NCBI GenBank assembly: GCA_021234155.1
Contig: JAJEKV010000418.1
Coordinates: 1 to 64,000 of the forward strand
DNA length: 64,000 nucleotides
From: Isoetes taiwanensis
Taxonomy: Eukaryota > Streptophyta > Lycopodiopsida > Isoetales > Isoetaceae
Reading direction: 5' to 3'
Shown: in pieces, positions 11,714 through 23,784 of the stretch
Layout: every line of letters begins with the position of its first letter
Numbering within the stretch: the first letter of the stretch is position 1
Notes under the pieces: model-generated
Told to the model about the DNA's origin: nothing
The model's input: only the letters and a program-made list of their open reading frames with translations
The model's database searches: none
Translations under genes and position numbers: made by a program

Positions 11714-14700
11714 TCAAAATTTGGAAATGCACCTTAATCCAAAAATAGAAGTTCTTTTACCATACACAACTCTATTTCTTGCTTTCCAAATATTCCATAA
11801 AGCAATGAACATAATAGTATTGGGAAAGGCACAATTGTTTTGGATATAGGATAATAGATTGCCATTAACTTTCATGGGAAAGGAATCCCAATCTCTTATT
11901 AAACCAAGACCCGAGAAAGGATTAAGCTTTGGACAAAGGAAAATGTGCTTTCGCACTCTCTTCCATGTTGCAAGCAAAGGTGGCAATTTGGGGAGATGTT
12001 CTCATATCTTACGGAGACCATTTGTAAAGTAGAGATACTCTTGTTTGCGGAAGCCGGATAAAGAAATTAATTTTAGGGAAACAATAAGAGTGCCACACTT
12101 CATTAATGAGAATCTTGCTATCCTCCTGGAGATAGACCATTTGGAGGAAGCTTTTTGATGGAGTATGATATCACTAATGATTGAATAGACTTTACTTACC
12201 TTGTAATGACATTTGCCATCAAATTCGGTTAGTAGCTTTAGGCACCACATTGTTAAGCCAAAGGTGAGGAAGAATGGATCGATATGATAATATATCTTTC
12301 TATCACTTGAAGTACCTTGCGAGAATTCTCTTAAAGGCTTTGTCCGGGGAAATGAATTTGCCATCTACATAAAGGTCACTTTCGGCGACTGAAACCATGA
12401 TCATTCCATTTTTTATAAATTCTTGGGTGCCTCAAAGCCAAAAACTTGTTTACATGATCTTTAAGTATAGGATTCGAGGAAAATAGACATTTGAAGGTTG
12501 AGATCATTAAAGCTGACATAATCATAGCAAGTTTGAACTTTATTCGGGGCCATAATTATATTCCTCATGAGAGGGAAGTATTAGGCCCAGGGGTGAAAGT
12601 ATTGAAGCATGGTCAGGGCAAGATATGACTTAAGGAAGGGTGACCATCCACTTGAGGTTCTGAAGCCAATATTTGACAAATTGAGAAGCGGGACTAGAAT
12701 TAGACACGAGAATTCCACACATATTTCCCGGCTAGGGCACAAGCTTGCAAGTCTGAGATCCTTCTGGTAGAGACCACCATATTTCTTGGGCTTTGCAACA
12801 TACTTCCATCCTACTAAGTGAGACCCCTTCCATATGAATCTCCTTATAAGTTTCTCAATTTCACGATAAATAGCTTTAGGAGCCACTGGGGCTGAGGAAG
12901 AAAAGTAAATGTGGGAGCTAGCAAAATTTGAATTAGCAATAATAGTCCTACACGCAAAAGATAGGCCCCCTCTAAAATGATTCAACTTTTTCTTAATTCT
13001 ATCAACAATAGGTTGCCATAGACCTTTCAAAGAGGGATTGAGGAGATAAAGGCATTCCCAATGAAGAAGCTTGGTTGCAATTAAGGACCTTGATATCGGC
13101 AAAGTTTGTGCGGATATTATCTCAATGATATGATTTGGCGGTTAGATTTACACGAGGTGACTGAAAATTGTTTGATAATTTCAAAGCTTCAATATTAGAA
13201 AGATCGGCATCAAGGAAGGCAAATGTGTCATCGACATATTGAAATGGTAAGACTATCCTCCCTATTTGGCATTTGAAGACCTCTAATCTCCCCATATTTT
13301 TTGAATGAATTCTTGCCCTTGTAAGCATCTCGACCACAATTAGGAAGAGGTAAGGAGCAAGGGGGCATCCTTGCCTCACACAGAAAGAGGAAAAGAATTG
13401 AGAGGGAGAACCATTAACAATGGCCATTTGAAATTTGAGTGAATATTCAAAGTTTGGAATTAAAAAAGCTTAAGTTTAGGATGAAAGCCAAATTTAGTGA
13501 GAGCAATGTCTAGGAAATCCCACCTAACTGAGTGTCAAAAGGCTCTCTTGAAGTCAAGCTTAAGGAGCACACAATTTTGATTGGAAACTTTATTCCAATG
13601 AAGACCCTCCATGGCTGAAATATAATTGTCTAAGATAAATCTCTTGGACGGGAAGCTGATTGATAATGAGAGATATTTTTTACGGAGATACTCTTTAATT
13701 ACATTGGCAATGACTTTGTACAGATTTTATATAGGTATTGGTGAGGAGATATAGGCCTCCAATCTGAAAAAAGCGGATGGATTATCTATCTTAGGTATAA
13801 AGCAATGAAGCCGGTGGAGATAGATGAATGAAGGTGGTTATTATCGAAGCCTCTCACCATTGAGATGACATCATCTTTAAGAAGATCGAGAAATGAATGT
13901 AGAATTCACTAGGAATGCCATCAGGTCCAGGGGATTTACATTTACCAAAAGATCTCAAGACCTTAAGAATTTCATGCTCAGTAGGAGGCATAATAAAAGA
14001 GTCATCCATAGTGCCAATAGAATTCGGGATAATCTTATCTATCAACTCAAGAAAAATCTTTTATCTTGGGGAGTCAATATCTTGAGAAGCAATTTTGGAA
14101 AAGAGAGAGGCATAGTTATCCTGAAAGATGGATCTGACAAGCTTTGGATCATCCAAGCAAAGACCAGCATCAGTTCTAATTTCAGTAATAGAGTTTCTAA
14201 GCAGTCTAGCTTTGGCTACCTTAAAAAAGAACCTTGAGCTGCCACAATCCATTTCTTTGTTAAATTTAACTTTGCATTTGATTGTTGAGCTTTTAGCTTC
14301 AATTTCCTCTATACTCTTGAGATAATTTTCTACTAATTCTTCACCCACATGCAGGTTAAGGTTGTGTGGATCATCCTGCAGCAGGGATCTTATGTTTCTC
14401 ATATGAGTTAACAAGTCCTCTTTCTCCTTTAATCTTGTGAGGTGCTTCTTCCTTGACCACTCTTTAATCCAGCTTTTGGCTTTCTTGATCTTAGCATAAA
14501 AGCTTTTCATAGATTGATGACTACAATTAGATTGAAGATCAAGATAAAAGCCTTGAAATCATTCACAAATGATTCATTTTCAAGAAGAGCACAATTGAAC
14601 TTATAGGGAATATTTCCATCTCTTGGAATTTGAGTCAATTGCCTTGTGCCTGAAATTGTGGTGATGATCAGAAATTATATTCCTTCATCACTTGTAACAA

Positions 14701-15339
14701 AACAGTTATCGAGAGAGAGAAGAGTTTGGATTGCGGACATAGAATCTATCAAAACACTGGTGACCCTCTTATCCCCTTTTTGCTTATTAGACCAAGTGAA
14801 GGAGGCTGTAGAAGGGGACATGCACAAGTGAGGAATGGGAGATAAAACTATTCCAATTACATCTTTGAGGCGGAGACATATTAATGTTATTCCCTAATTT
14901 CATGTTCCAAGAAGGGGTATTGTTAAAGTCCCCTCAACAATCAATCGAGATAGGATTATTTTGTAACCAAGAGTTAATATCAATCCATAGCATCTCCCTA
15001 TCCTTGGGGCAAGTTGGGGCATAGATGTTAATAATACCAAAATAGAATTTTGATACTTGAAGGTACTTGACTTGCCACAATTTAGTAGGGGAATTGAAGA
15101 AACTAAGATGCTCAAGGCTTTTCGGATCATAATGATGCCACCACTTCTCCCATTGGCCTCAATCGGGTGGAGTGAGACCACGGATAAATCCAGTCCACCA
15201 AGATTAGAGGTTTCAAATTTTGGAAGCTTAAATTCTTTGCGACAAAATCACATCGACACTATAGCTCGATTTGAGAGATAGCTCTTTTTCTTTTGATAGG
15301 ACCTTTAATTCCTCTAACATTCCAAGATAAAATCCTCAT
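11714..15339 (-). pseudogene. LINE ORF2: endonuclease-reverse transcriptase (broken)
   Basis: This would encode the endonuclease that nicks target DNA and the reverse transcriptase that copies the LINE RNA. The frame opens at 15339 with MRILSWNVRGIKG, the start of an AP-type endonuclease. It continues through endonuclease-like pieces (14900-15181) and a Lys/Arg-rich linker (14061-14510). The reverse-transcriptase signature KCKSPGPDGIPSEFY lies in 13854-14045. QGCPLAPYLFLIVVEML and the catalytic FQYVDDTF box lie in 13122-13427, with YVDD at 13227-13238. The thumb-like EIEKLIRRFIWKG segment lies in 12581-13102, and the carboxy-terminal MFIALWNIWKARNRVVYGKR lies in 11714-11986. Total length of about 1,200 codons fits L1 ORF2. 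Several frameshifts and stops separate the pieces. Confidence 0.85.
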
Positions 15340-15406
15340 TATACTATGGAAAGAAAAGGAAAAGCGATAAAAGAAAGTTAGATATATCTCTTTTTCTTTT
15401 CCCTTT

Positions 15407-17854
15407 TTACGTTTTACTTCTAGTATTGGCGGCCGAGGTATTATTAGTGAGATCAGCAAGAGTTGAGCTATTCTTCTTATACTTAGAGCCATTGGGCCTA
15501 GAGGGTTGAGATGTCTTGATTAATCCGGCAATAGAACAATCAACAAGAAATTTATCCCCTTCCCAATTTTCTTTATCATTTGCATTTTCAATCTCATCTT
15601 CACTAATATCGGAGGATCCTCGGGGAATGAATTCAAACATTCTATTTTTAGTATAGGCAGGAGGATTAGGAAGATTATGCATAAGAAATGGGAAAAGAAG
15701 AAAAACATGACCTGGATTGTTGCATTCATCAAGCGAGATAGGTCTTCTTGCGGGACAACGGTAGTTTCTTGAGTAGAGTCGGTGCCAAATTCTTATCATT
15801 ATCCAACCAATTATTATCGTCTTCTAGGCGGTTGCATCCCTTTACGGAGTATCTTGTACAATTTCTTCATCCATAAGATTATCTTACGACAATAGTGTTG
15901 GCCATGCCTTTGAGGCCCTCTTGCAAAGATGCCGGAATCTTTGAGCAATTTCAAGGCAATATTTGAAGGATGGGGTGGATCGGGGCTTTGGCGAAAGATC
16001 AATAATTGGGGATTGTAAAGGGTTCAAATTGCCTTCACATTGATTGCTCAACAAAACCTCAAATCAAGTTCGGGGTTAAGGTTAGCTAATACACGGAATT
16101 GGTTAGAGTTACCAATTTTGTGATCGGCAACCATCTCTTTAATCTTACTTGACTCGGCAACATTCATTGGGATAATAATTTGATTGCTCTCCTTTGGTGA
16201 AGAAGAAATAGGAGCTGGAATAATCTCCGGAGTATCCTTGGGATCAATCATAGATTGTTCATTCATAGGCATTCAATTTCCGGCCTATTTTGTTTTGAGT
16301 TTTATCATGCTTATTTTTCTTGTTTAATGGACCATTCTTAACCCTGTAGGACTCGAGAATATCAGCATTCTCCTTGTTCTTGGCGAGAGAGCTTTGCATC
16401 CATAATAATTTTTTTCAATGTATCATGCAAATTCTTGATTTTTGAGGGAGCGCCATCCTTGCTGTGATCTTAGTTGTTTTGGTAGAATTTTCATGATTCG
16501 CAACACATTGACTTGCAAAGCTTTACCATTCTGAGTGTCTTCACAAAACCACCTCAGGCATTCCCTTATTAAATTTGTCTCCTCATTCTTGTGTTACGCC
16601 TCTCTTTTTGCTTTCTTCTTTGGATTCTTTTGTAGGCATTTTGCCATTAACTTTAGTCCTTTGAAAGTTGCTATCCTTGGATATAATGCATGGAGCACCA
16701 AGGTCGGACTCTTGATGATCAAATCTTGATCCATTTGAATTTTGCTTGATATCTTATTTGTTTTTTTTTGTTGACCTTATTGTTGATGTTGACTTTTTGG
16801 TTGACACTGCTCATTGACTCGGCAGTTCTCGGATAGCTTTATAGGAATTTGCTCACAAGTAGGCTGTTGAATCCTTGCGGGAATCATACCAAAAGTGTCT
16901 AACCCTACAAGTTTGGCGAGGTGGCAAGCGGACCATCTCAAATCGAGAAAGGCTTCTTTCCCAAAACATCTCGAAAGGGGATGTGGAGGGAATGTCTTTG
17001 GAAATATCAAAATTTGGACAATAGGCGTGGTGGTCTATAGGGAGAGAATTGATTGCAAATATAGGATCCAATTGAGTCAAACAAAAGTTTAAGACAATCC
17101 TCATTCAATATATTGGGTTTAAACCATGAAGGGTAGTGGAAGCAACACAAAGATTGTCAGTTGGCTATTTCAAATTTGGGATCCCACTTAAGAAAGGTAA
17201 GTTGAAAGGATTCAAAAGCCATTGGACCATGATTTAAGAGAAAATTAGTAGATCTTTTCTTGCCACATTCAATCATGATATATGGGAAGTGAAGCCAATA
17301 GGCGGCATTTATAAGCATACCCTTACGAAGGTTTAGGTGAGAAAGACCAAAGTTTGTCTAGTTTAATCCCATGTTTATTAGTTTTAACAATTCTGTGAGT
17401 CATGGAAAGAGTTTAATTTTGCATGAGCGGAAGGAAGATCTAAGGAAATACCATTGAAAATAGCCTTCTTTCTTGCCTTTGAATGGACCCTTGAAAGGCG
17501 GATATCTCCTAGGATCTTGTCCATGGTAGCATCACAGGGACATTGGTTGATCCGATCTTTTTCCCCCGTAAGCAATTGGAATTTCAAGGGCCGGGATCAA
17601 TGCTTGGAAGCCCGGCCTAGGAAATCCGGATCCTTGGAGAGATTATCCCAGCATGGGACTGTAAAAGATAGTGGATCCATTGAAGACTGCCCAATGCATG
17701 AATTAGCGAAGTTACCAAAGAAAATGAAATTTTTGGGATTTTCATGGAAGGATCTTAAGCTGTTTGAAGCTCGAGTCGATCGGGGAAGCCTTGAATTCAG
17801 CAAAGGCGTGAAGAATGGAGAGAAATTTAGGGTAATTTTGCTTTTAAGAGCCAT
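15407..17854 (-). pseudogene. LINE ORF1: nucleic-acid-binding protein (broken)
   Basis: ORF1 products of plant L1 elements bind the element RNA. The likely start is the ATG at 17854, giving MALKSKITLNFSPFF, followed by SCIGQSSMDPLSFTVPCWDN in the next 100 codons. Further pieces lie at 17384-17587, 16777-17104 and 16048-16272 in shifting frames. The last piece (15407-15799) ends NTSAANTRSKT and a stop, 67 bases before the ORF2 start. No clean CCHC knuckle is visible. Assignment rests on position before ORF2 and overall length, with several frameshifts. Confidence 0.6.
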
Positions 17855-18017
17855 GCAGAAAGAACGGTGAAAACTACAAAGCGGAAGGAACATGTCGCGC
17901 GGGTGGAAGGAGGGGAAAAACAAAGGCCGGAAACAACGAGGAGGAAGAGCCTATCTAGATCTAAGAAGCTGGGAAAGCCACACTCGATTACCAAATTGGA
18001 AGAGGGTAATACATGAA

Positions 18018-18323
18018 TCATTGCTCAGAGTAGACCTTTACCACAATCTTGGAATCAGTCCAATCACAATGAACATGAAAAGTGCCCGAAGCAGAGACTT
18101 CTTTCTTTCCAATGAACTCCTGTAGCCAAGATTCTACAATCTCTACTTCAAATTCTACTGAACTCGGAACAAATGAATACTCAGGGGCAAATAATTCCTC
18201 AGGAAAATGCTGCTCAGAGATTAGCGAATTCCACAAGTCAGAGGGAGAGCCTTTCAAGTAACCACAGGTCAATCTCGAATTTTGCTTGATAATTGTGAAG
18301 ACATTAGTATCCATTTGTAGCAT
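18018..18323 (-). CDS. Unrecognised open frame upstream of LINE
   Basis: A 101-codon frame beginning MLQMDTNVFTIIKQ, with an acidic middle (VPSSVEFEVEIVESWLQEF) and a tail of FHVHCDWTDSKIVVKVYSEQ before the stop. The composition looks protein-like but no family is recognised. It sits between two LINE remnants and could be 5' sequence of the L1 element or captured host sequence. Confidence 0.25.
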   Translation of the reverse strand: MLQMDTNVFTIIKQNSRLTCGYLKGSPSDLWNSLISEQHFPEELFAPEYSFVPSSVEFEVEIVESWLQEFIGKKEVSASGTFHVHCDWTDSKIVVKVYSEQ

Positions 18324-18415
18324 TTGATGAGGGGAATCATGAGAATGGCAAGCCCCTACAAGGCTGGCAATCTAAATCCCTCAAATTGTCTTCAGAAGCA
18401 GAATGAATTAGCACA

Positions 18416-19190
18416 TCAGATCAAGATTTGAGTTTGAATCAGAAAAGACAAAGGAATCAAGAAAAATGGCGCACATTGCTGACGTGTCCATCGCCCAACA
18501 AACCAAGTATGATATTTGATCCCATAATCGAAACAAACAATATCACTTGAGGGAACAAACACATTTAAGTTGGGGCAAAACGCATCCAATTGGGCGACTT
18601 GGTGCATGGAGCCCTTTAGGTCCAACAATTGCAAGAATAATTCACTATTATAATAATAATAATAATATGTGTCTAGCTCACGTAGGGCCTCGAGAGACCA
18701 TGGAGCCTGAAAAACTTTTACAACTTCAACGATTGAGAAAGCGATCGCATCCACGCTCTCATGTATAAACTCAAAGCGCATAGGTGATAGCGCTAATAAT
18801 GAATGAAAATCAGCCACTTGAATGTTGAACTGCTCCCTGATATGGTGATATGCCGTGCAATGTATAAACATATGGTACTCATCCTCAATTTGGCTTTCTT
18901 CGCATACCTTGCAAATACGATCCTCAACAGGGATTTTAGACCACCGACCAGTCTCAATTATATAAAGCTTAAAATGCTCACTACATAACATTCTGCATAA
19001 CCAAAACAACTTATAGATTCAAATTCAATATCCATCAAAGCATAATTGAGGTAACTAATAGCAATTCCTAAATGAAAGAGGCCCCTGAATAGATTCAGCG
19101 TGGCTATTTGAATTGCTTTCGAGGGTTAAACAATCAACCGAGAGAAGGCGATTCAACATGCCATCTTGCGACCAATCGGCTAACCTTAGG
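18416..19190 (-). mobile_element. Non-L1 LINE carboxy-terminal fragment with (ATT)n tail
   Basis: A minus-strand frame (18416-19009) contains LYIIETGRWSKIPVEDRICK, then a C-x2-C..EDEYH..C cluster (CKVCEESQIEDEYHMFIHC), typical of reverse-transcriptase carboxy-termini in several non-L1 LINE lineages. The coding sequence runs into ELDTYYYYYYNSE, where the tyrosine run is the translated (ATT/TAT)n microsatellite at about 18649-18667. That is the expected 3' tail of such elements. Sequence beyond the microsatellite (18416-18645) is therefore probably flanking DNA, although the frame stays open. Upstream decayed coding continues to about 19190. Confidence 0.65.
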
Positions 19191-19849
19191 CGTCTAGAAT
19201 TTTTCCCTTTTTGGGATGGCTAAGTTATTGATTTTTTTTTTAAAAATGACTTTATTAACTTTAGCGACAAAATTTGACCAAAGGTCTAAAAAATCGCCAT
19301 TTGGCGAACTTTAGCCACTCTTTGATACCCTGCTTCATTATATGCATCAGTATTGAGTTCATATGAGGTTTGCAGATCGGGTAGGCTTAACATCAGGGGT
19401 GACATGAGGTAACCTTTAGCTACTCAAAGGCTTGTTAGCACAATCATGGAACATACTATTTTTATGGCATTTAATTCCATCCCAAGCGATTGCACATGCC
19501 CCTTTTGGTGCCATCCACATCTATCCCAAGTGGTGCCACCATTTGGCAGTATCCATGAGCCAAATTGAGAATCTTGGCAGCGTGCTCTTGCAAGAGGAAA
19601 CCTCAACTTTTATCGCCCTTTGTTTTATGAAGGCCTTTGTGATTGGCTTCATTGGCATTTCTTTCTAGTGTTGAGCATTGGTCTATCAATAAAGAAATGT
19701 ACTTTCCTAAACTTTTTTCCCAGAGAGAGACTAAAACTCAAGCTCTTCCTTGCCATCCTCGTTTCCAATTGCAAGAACTTCCAATAAATCATCACGTTAA
19801 ATTAGAGAACTTAGAGTCCACTATTATGCTTATTGATAAAATGCACTAA
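19191..19849. other. No recognisable gene
   Basis: Non-coding AT-rich stretch with a T-rich run near 19228. Minus-strand frames may be decayed continuation of the gag region to the right, but no motif supports this. Confidence 0.35.
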
Positions 19850-20400
19850 CAATTGGAAGCAAGATACACAACTGCTACTAACAATGAGACAAGCAAAGCC
19901 ATCATACATCTTACCGGGAACTCACACTATAGCAGCTTCTTGAACACCATCACGTGGAGCTTCTGCAGCATACATAAACGTTTTGTGTTGTGGGCGATCC
20001 ATTATTGCGGCAGCTCTAGCCTCACTTTGCTGCCTTTGCTCAATGGTTCTATCCTCCATATCCCATCTTTCCTCAGGCTGATGTTCCCTTTGATTCCATC
20101 GAGGTTCTCCATGGCCTCTGCCTCTACCAACATTTGGATATCGATTGGATCATTCTGCTGCCATGTCTATCCAGCTGTTGAGAATCCATGGGCATTGAGG
20201 AGCTATGTCCCTCCATACTGCCAAATATTGGGCAATTATTTCTTGTGTGCCCGTTCCCCTACAATAGAAACAACGCCCCTCTTCAAAGCACCGCTGCCTT
20301 TCCTCATCAGTGAATCAGGGCTACCCGCCAAGGGCGGCTACCCTAGCCGCTTCGAAACCCTAAACATCAAGAATCTTCCCTTCCCTTTTTAGAATAACTA
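19850..20400 (-). mobile_element. LTR-retrotransposon gag fragment with zinc knuckle
   Basis: On the minus strand, FTDEERQRCFEEGRCFYCRG is followed after a one-base frameshift by GNGHTRNNCP. Together these form a CCHC zinc knuckle (C-x2-C-x4-H-x4-C). The first Cys pair is at 20261-20272, the His at 20247-20252 and the last Cys near 20232. The preceding context, ending in EEGRCFYC, is typical of gag of Ty3/Gypsy-like elements. Downstream pieces with GHGEPRWNQREHQPEERWDM and EARAAAIMD continue in another frame to about 19990. The opposite-strand 179-codon open frame is a shadow. No protease or polymerase is seen. Confidence 0.6.
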
Positions 20401-21379
20401 CTTTTACAATCCTTACCAATCACAAATAACCATATTAATCTCTGCCGCGTAATCACACCTCAAGCCACAATACCACAACGATCAATGCCCTTGGCCAAGA
20501 GATGTAAGGATCTAATCCTGCCAGCATGTGCAATCTCAGGGAATCCAATCAATTGAAAAACTAAACCCCACACGAAGAAGAAGATCGTCTTGGTCTCTTC
20601 AAGCTCTTGCTTCCCGCGGCTTGGATGCAATCCTACTCTGGGTGCCTCCTCTGTCCTCCTCAGCACCACAAAGCTCCAAAACCATTTGTTACAAAAGGGG
20701 TCATGTTCCCCAAAAGCCTCTCAAAAAAATCCCCCTTTTTTTCCCCTTTTTTTGAAAAACCCTTTTCTTAAATAGATATATGACATGCATATATCCTTAG
20801 TATCAATTAAATGTATTATGTACAAATGCTTGCCTCCGACTAGGACCGTTACAATCTCTCCTTCTAAAATTTAACCCATGTCCTCATGGCGGTGTCCTCA
20901 ATAAATAAAGCAAATCTCTACTATTTCAAAAATCATTCAATCAAAGTCATCCACAAAAATGTGCATATGAAAAAAAGGGGCATCAAATTTCCCCCCCCAG
21001 ACAGCAGGTTTTAATTGTATAATTTTACGTTGATCTCTACCCGATCTGAAGCTGCCATCGCAGTCCCAGGTTAAGCAGCGCCGCCAGCAGACCTTGCGGA
21101 AAACTGCGGCGGGAAAATTTGAAGTGAAATTTCTCTGCTTCCATAATCCTTGATTGCTATGGGACCTATATAATTTTGCATATCTATGGAACCTATACTC
21201 TTCGCAGTCTGCTGCAGTCCTAACTTAGATGGAATGCAAAAGTAAAAAAAATGGTTCCCACGGAGTCGTTTGAATTGTATTCCTTTGGGCACTAAAACAG
21301 ACAAACTCGCGCAATAAAATTTGGCGACCATGACTATGAGGAGCCGCCTTTCGAAAACAATCAGGCTGGTGATATATAC
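20401..21379. other. No recognisable gene
   Basis: Contains a homopolymer-rich stretch of A, C and T runs at 20705-20765. A minus-strand open frame (21071-21331) has no recognisable similarity. This lies downstream of the CDKA gene in its direction of transcription. Confidence 0.35.
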
Positions 21380-21634
21380 TCATTAATTGAATCATCCATA
21401 AAAGCTCGAGAATTAATTACACAGAGATGGCCGATTACGTGCACCATATTCAGTATATGAGGGAAAACTGCAATTTTGTTACAAAACCACCTTCCTGTGA
21501 ACACTCCTACTTAATTAAGTCATCCACGATAGCTCGAAAGATTAATACCACGTATGACCATGGCATGCACCATGTTCAGCATACATCGTGATTGGAGAAG
21601 AGTACTTTGTTACAAAGCTCACCTTTCTCTAGGA
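21380..21634. repeat. Diverged tandem duplication in CDKA 3' flank
   Basis: Two copies of about 115-125 bases lie at 21380-21492 and 21509-21634. They share AATCATCCA/AAGTCATCCA, AGCTCGA, GCACCATxTTCAG and TTTGTTACAAA in the same order. They lie 120-370 bases past the CDKA stop codon, so they may be part of its 3' untranslated region. Confidence 0.6.
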
Positions 21635-21752
21635 TAAAAAAGACTTGTCTGATCATGTCCACAGCTTAGGAACATATGAAGCACAAAATCATGTCAGGGC
21701 TTAAATGGAGTCCAGACCTCCTTAAACAACTACTGTACAAATGCATAAGCGT

Positions 21753-23784
21753 TCAAGGAACTACACCAATATCCTTGAAATATTCATGCTCAAGCGCATT
21801 GCGGGCCGTTATGCGCTTGCCAGGTTCCAGACAAAGCATTTTCTGAAAATTACATGGCAAGTGAGAAGAAAAATATCATGTGATATGCTATATAAAACCT
21901 TATACTCACAGAAAGCAAATCAATCCCTGCATGATCAAGGTCGGGAACAACTGTGGCCAAGTTCTGCAAGTGTAATAAGCTGGAGTTTAAACATAATTAT
22001 GTGATATATATATATATGGTTGAAATATGGTGATTATGGAAGACTGGCAGTAATCAGATGAGAAAAAGTTGGGGAAGTGGTTTTATAAACTTAAAAGGTC
22101 TTAAATATGAACCAACTGCACCTTTGGAGGCCACTTAGGAAACGTAGACTTGTAATCAGGCAACGAAGAAACTCCTGGCCATGTTTCCTCGTTTGGAGTG
22201 CCCAAGACCCTGCAAATGACAATGACTTTATCTGCTTACCAAACTGTTGAGTAATTTAATGATGCAGTGGCTAGTATGGCCGCACCTAAAAATCTTGAAA
22301 AGCTCATCAATTTCTGAATCGCCAGGAAACAAGGGCCGCTGATTAACCATCTCATAAAGATGCAACCAACAGACCACACATCCACAGGGTGGAGTATTGG
22401 CGTGATCCTAGCAATATCTCAGGTGCACGGTACCATAGAGTTACAACCTGTGGACAGACAAAGGTAGGATATTTTTCCTCAATAATGGGAACAGTACTAG
22501 TTAAAAGCTTGCATTTGGCTTCTCATATTGAAAGAAGACTTACCTCATGAGTGAATGTTCTGACAGGAATACCAAATGCCCTTGCCAGCCCAAAATCTGC
22601 AAGCTTCAGTGCATTTGTCCTCACGATCAATCAGCAGATTCTGCGGCTTCAGATCCGCGATGAAGCCGCAGCGATGTGAATGACAATAGGCAATCCCGTA
22701 ATATTTGATAAAGAAATGCCTGCATTGGTATGAACAAGAAAATAATTATCAAAGCAACTCAACAGCAATATTCTTTAAAACATACAATCGCATCTCATTT
22801 ACATCCAGACGAATTATTATAGGCCATTCTAAATCTTGACTAGATATAGAAGATCATTGTGATGTGCTTCCTGAAACACAGTTTCTAGTTTTAGACTTAA
22901 AAGGGTGTCATATAGGACATACCAATATAAGAAATAGAAATGATTTTTATCCGATTCACTTCTTTGATTCGTTTTATCTATCTCATCAAAGAAGATTTTC
23001 TGGGTAAGAATAAAATATTTTTAAATTCCATATCCAAGCGCCGCTAGGAGAGCCATACCATACTTTGATCATGCGGGGACTCTTGGCAAAATCTGGTGAG
23101 CTGTCCATGTGTTTCTTCAAATCCAAATCAAGGTATTCGAAAACAAGATATAATTTCTTTTCACAATGTACAACATCCTGCAACCTGGGAAGCCCCAACA
23201 TTTTAAGGTCAGTATGACTATATAATGCTCTTGTTTAGAGGAGATACTCATAATAGTTTTTGCCAATAGGTGAAAATAAAGTCAAACATAGTATGACACG
23301 ATATGAATCCGTGACATGGGCATGTTCTACCAATACCTCAAACCATAACCACAGAGAAAGTCATGACAACAGTCACCAACAAACCTTAATACCTAACAAA
23401 AGCAGGCCTCTAAAATGGGCACGCCACCAAATTAGGAGCTAAGGGATTACCGAACAATGTTACCGTGCTGCATTTCCTTGAGAAGTGAAATCTCACGAAT
23501 TGCAGTGCTAGGAACACCTTCATCCTCCTGTTCCAACCTGATTTTCTTCAGGGCAATTGTCTCATTTGTGACACGGTCACGAGCCTTATAGACAACTCCG
23601 TAAGTACCTTCTCCTATTTTCTCCACCTTCTCGTACTAATGACAAACAGACTAATTTTTTGTCACAAATCACATACTTAAGAAGATAACAATCATGCCTA
23701 AAAATAACTGAAGAAAAAATAAAAAATAGCCCTAAACCAAATGACAAAAATGAAAATGAGAAACTAAGGAGTCACCTGTTCCAT
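21753..23784 (-). CDS. CDKA: A-type cyclin-dependent kinase (cdc2), eight exons; exons 4-5 frameshifted
   Basis: Serine/threonine kinase that, with cyclins, drives the G1/S and G2/M transitions. Coding exons read 23776-23784, 23451-23635, 23064-23184, 22544-22719, 22286-22447, 22122-22209, 21910-21963 and 21753-21842. All introns are GT..AG and 67-344 bases long. Exon 1 encodes only MEQ. Exon 2 gives [13 protein letters not shown] (ATP loop, residues 11-16), Lys33 and PSTAIRE (45-51), diagnostic of CDKA. Exon 3 gives [18 protein letters not shown]. Exon 8 ends [14 protein letters not shown]. Summed length is 885 bases, the usual CDKA length. Exon 4 (HRD and DFG region) has indels near 22694, 22652-22673 and 22620, net +2. 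Exon 5 has indels near 22385 and 22355, net -2. As read, translation stops in exon 4. Residues between the indels match the family, so this is either a recently damaged copy or consensus error. Confidence 0.9.

Larger units (their letters stand above)
11640..18015 (-). mobile_element. L1-type LINE, near full length but degenerate
   Basis: Minus-strand non-LTR retrotransposon with ORF1 followed by ORF2 in the usual order. ORF1 starts at 17854 and ORF2 at 15339. A leader of roughly 150 bases is assumed. The 3' end is placed near 11640, where coding-like sequence stops; no poly(A) tract or target-site duplication is visible, so both boundaries are approximate. Numerous stops and frameshifts show it is inactive as read. 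A related carboxy-terminal fragment lies at 59.5-59.95 kb. Confidence 0.8.

Noticed and set aside
19853-20392. 179-codon plus-strand open frame
   Set aside because: It is the antisense shadow of a gag fragment; the minus strand carries the CCHC zinc knuckle.
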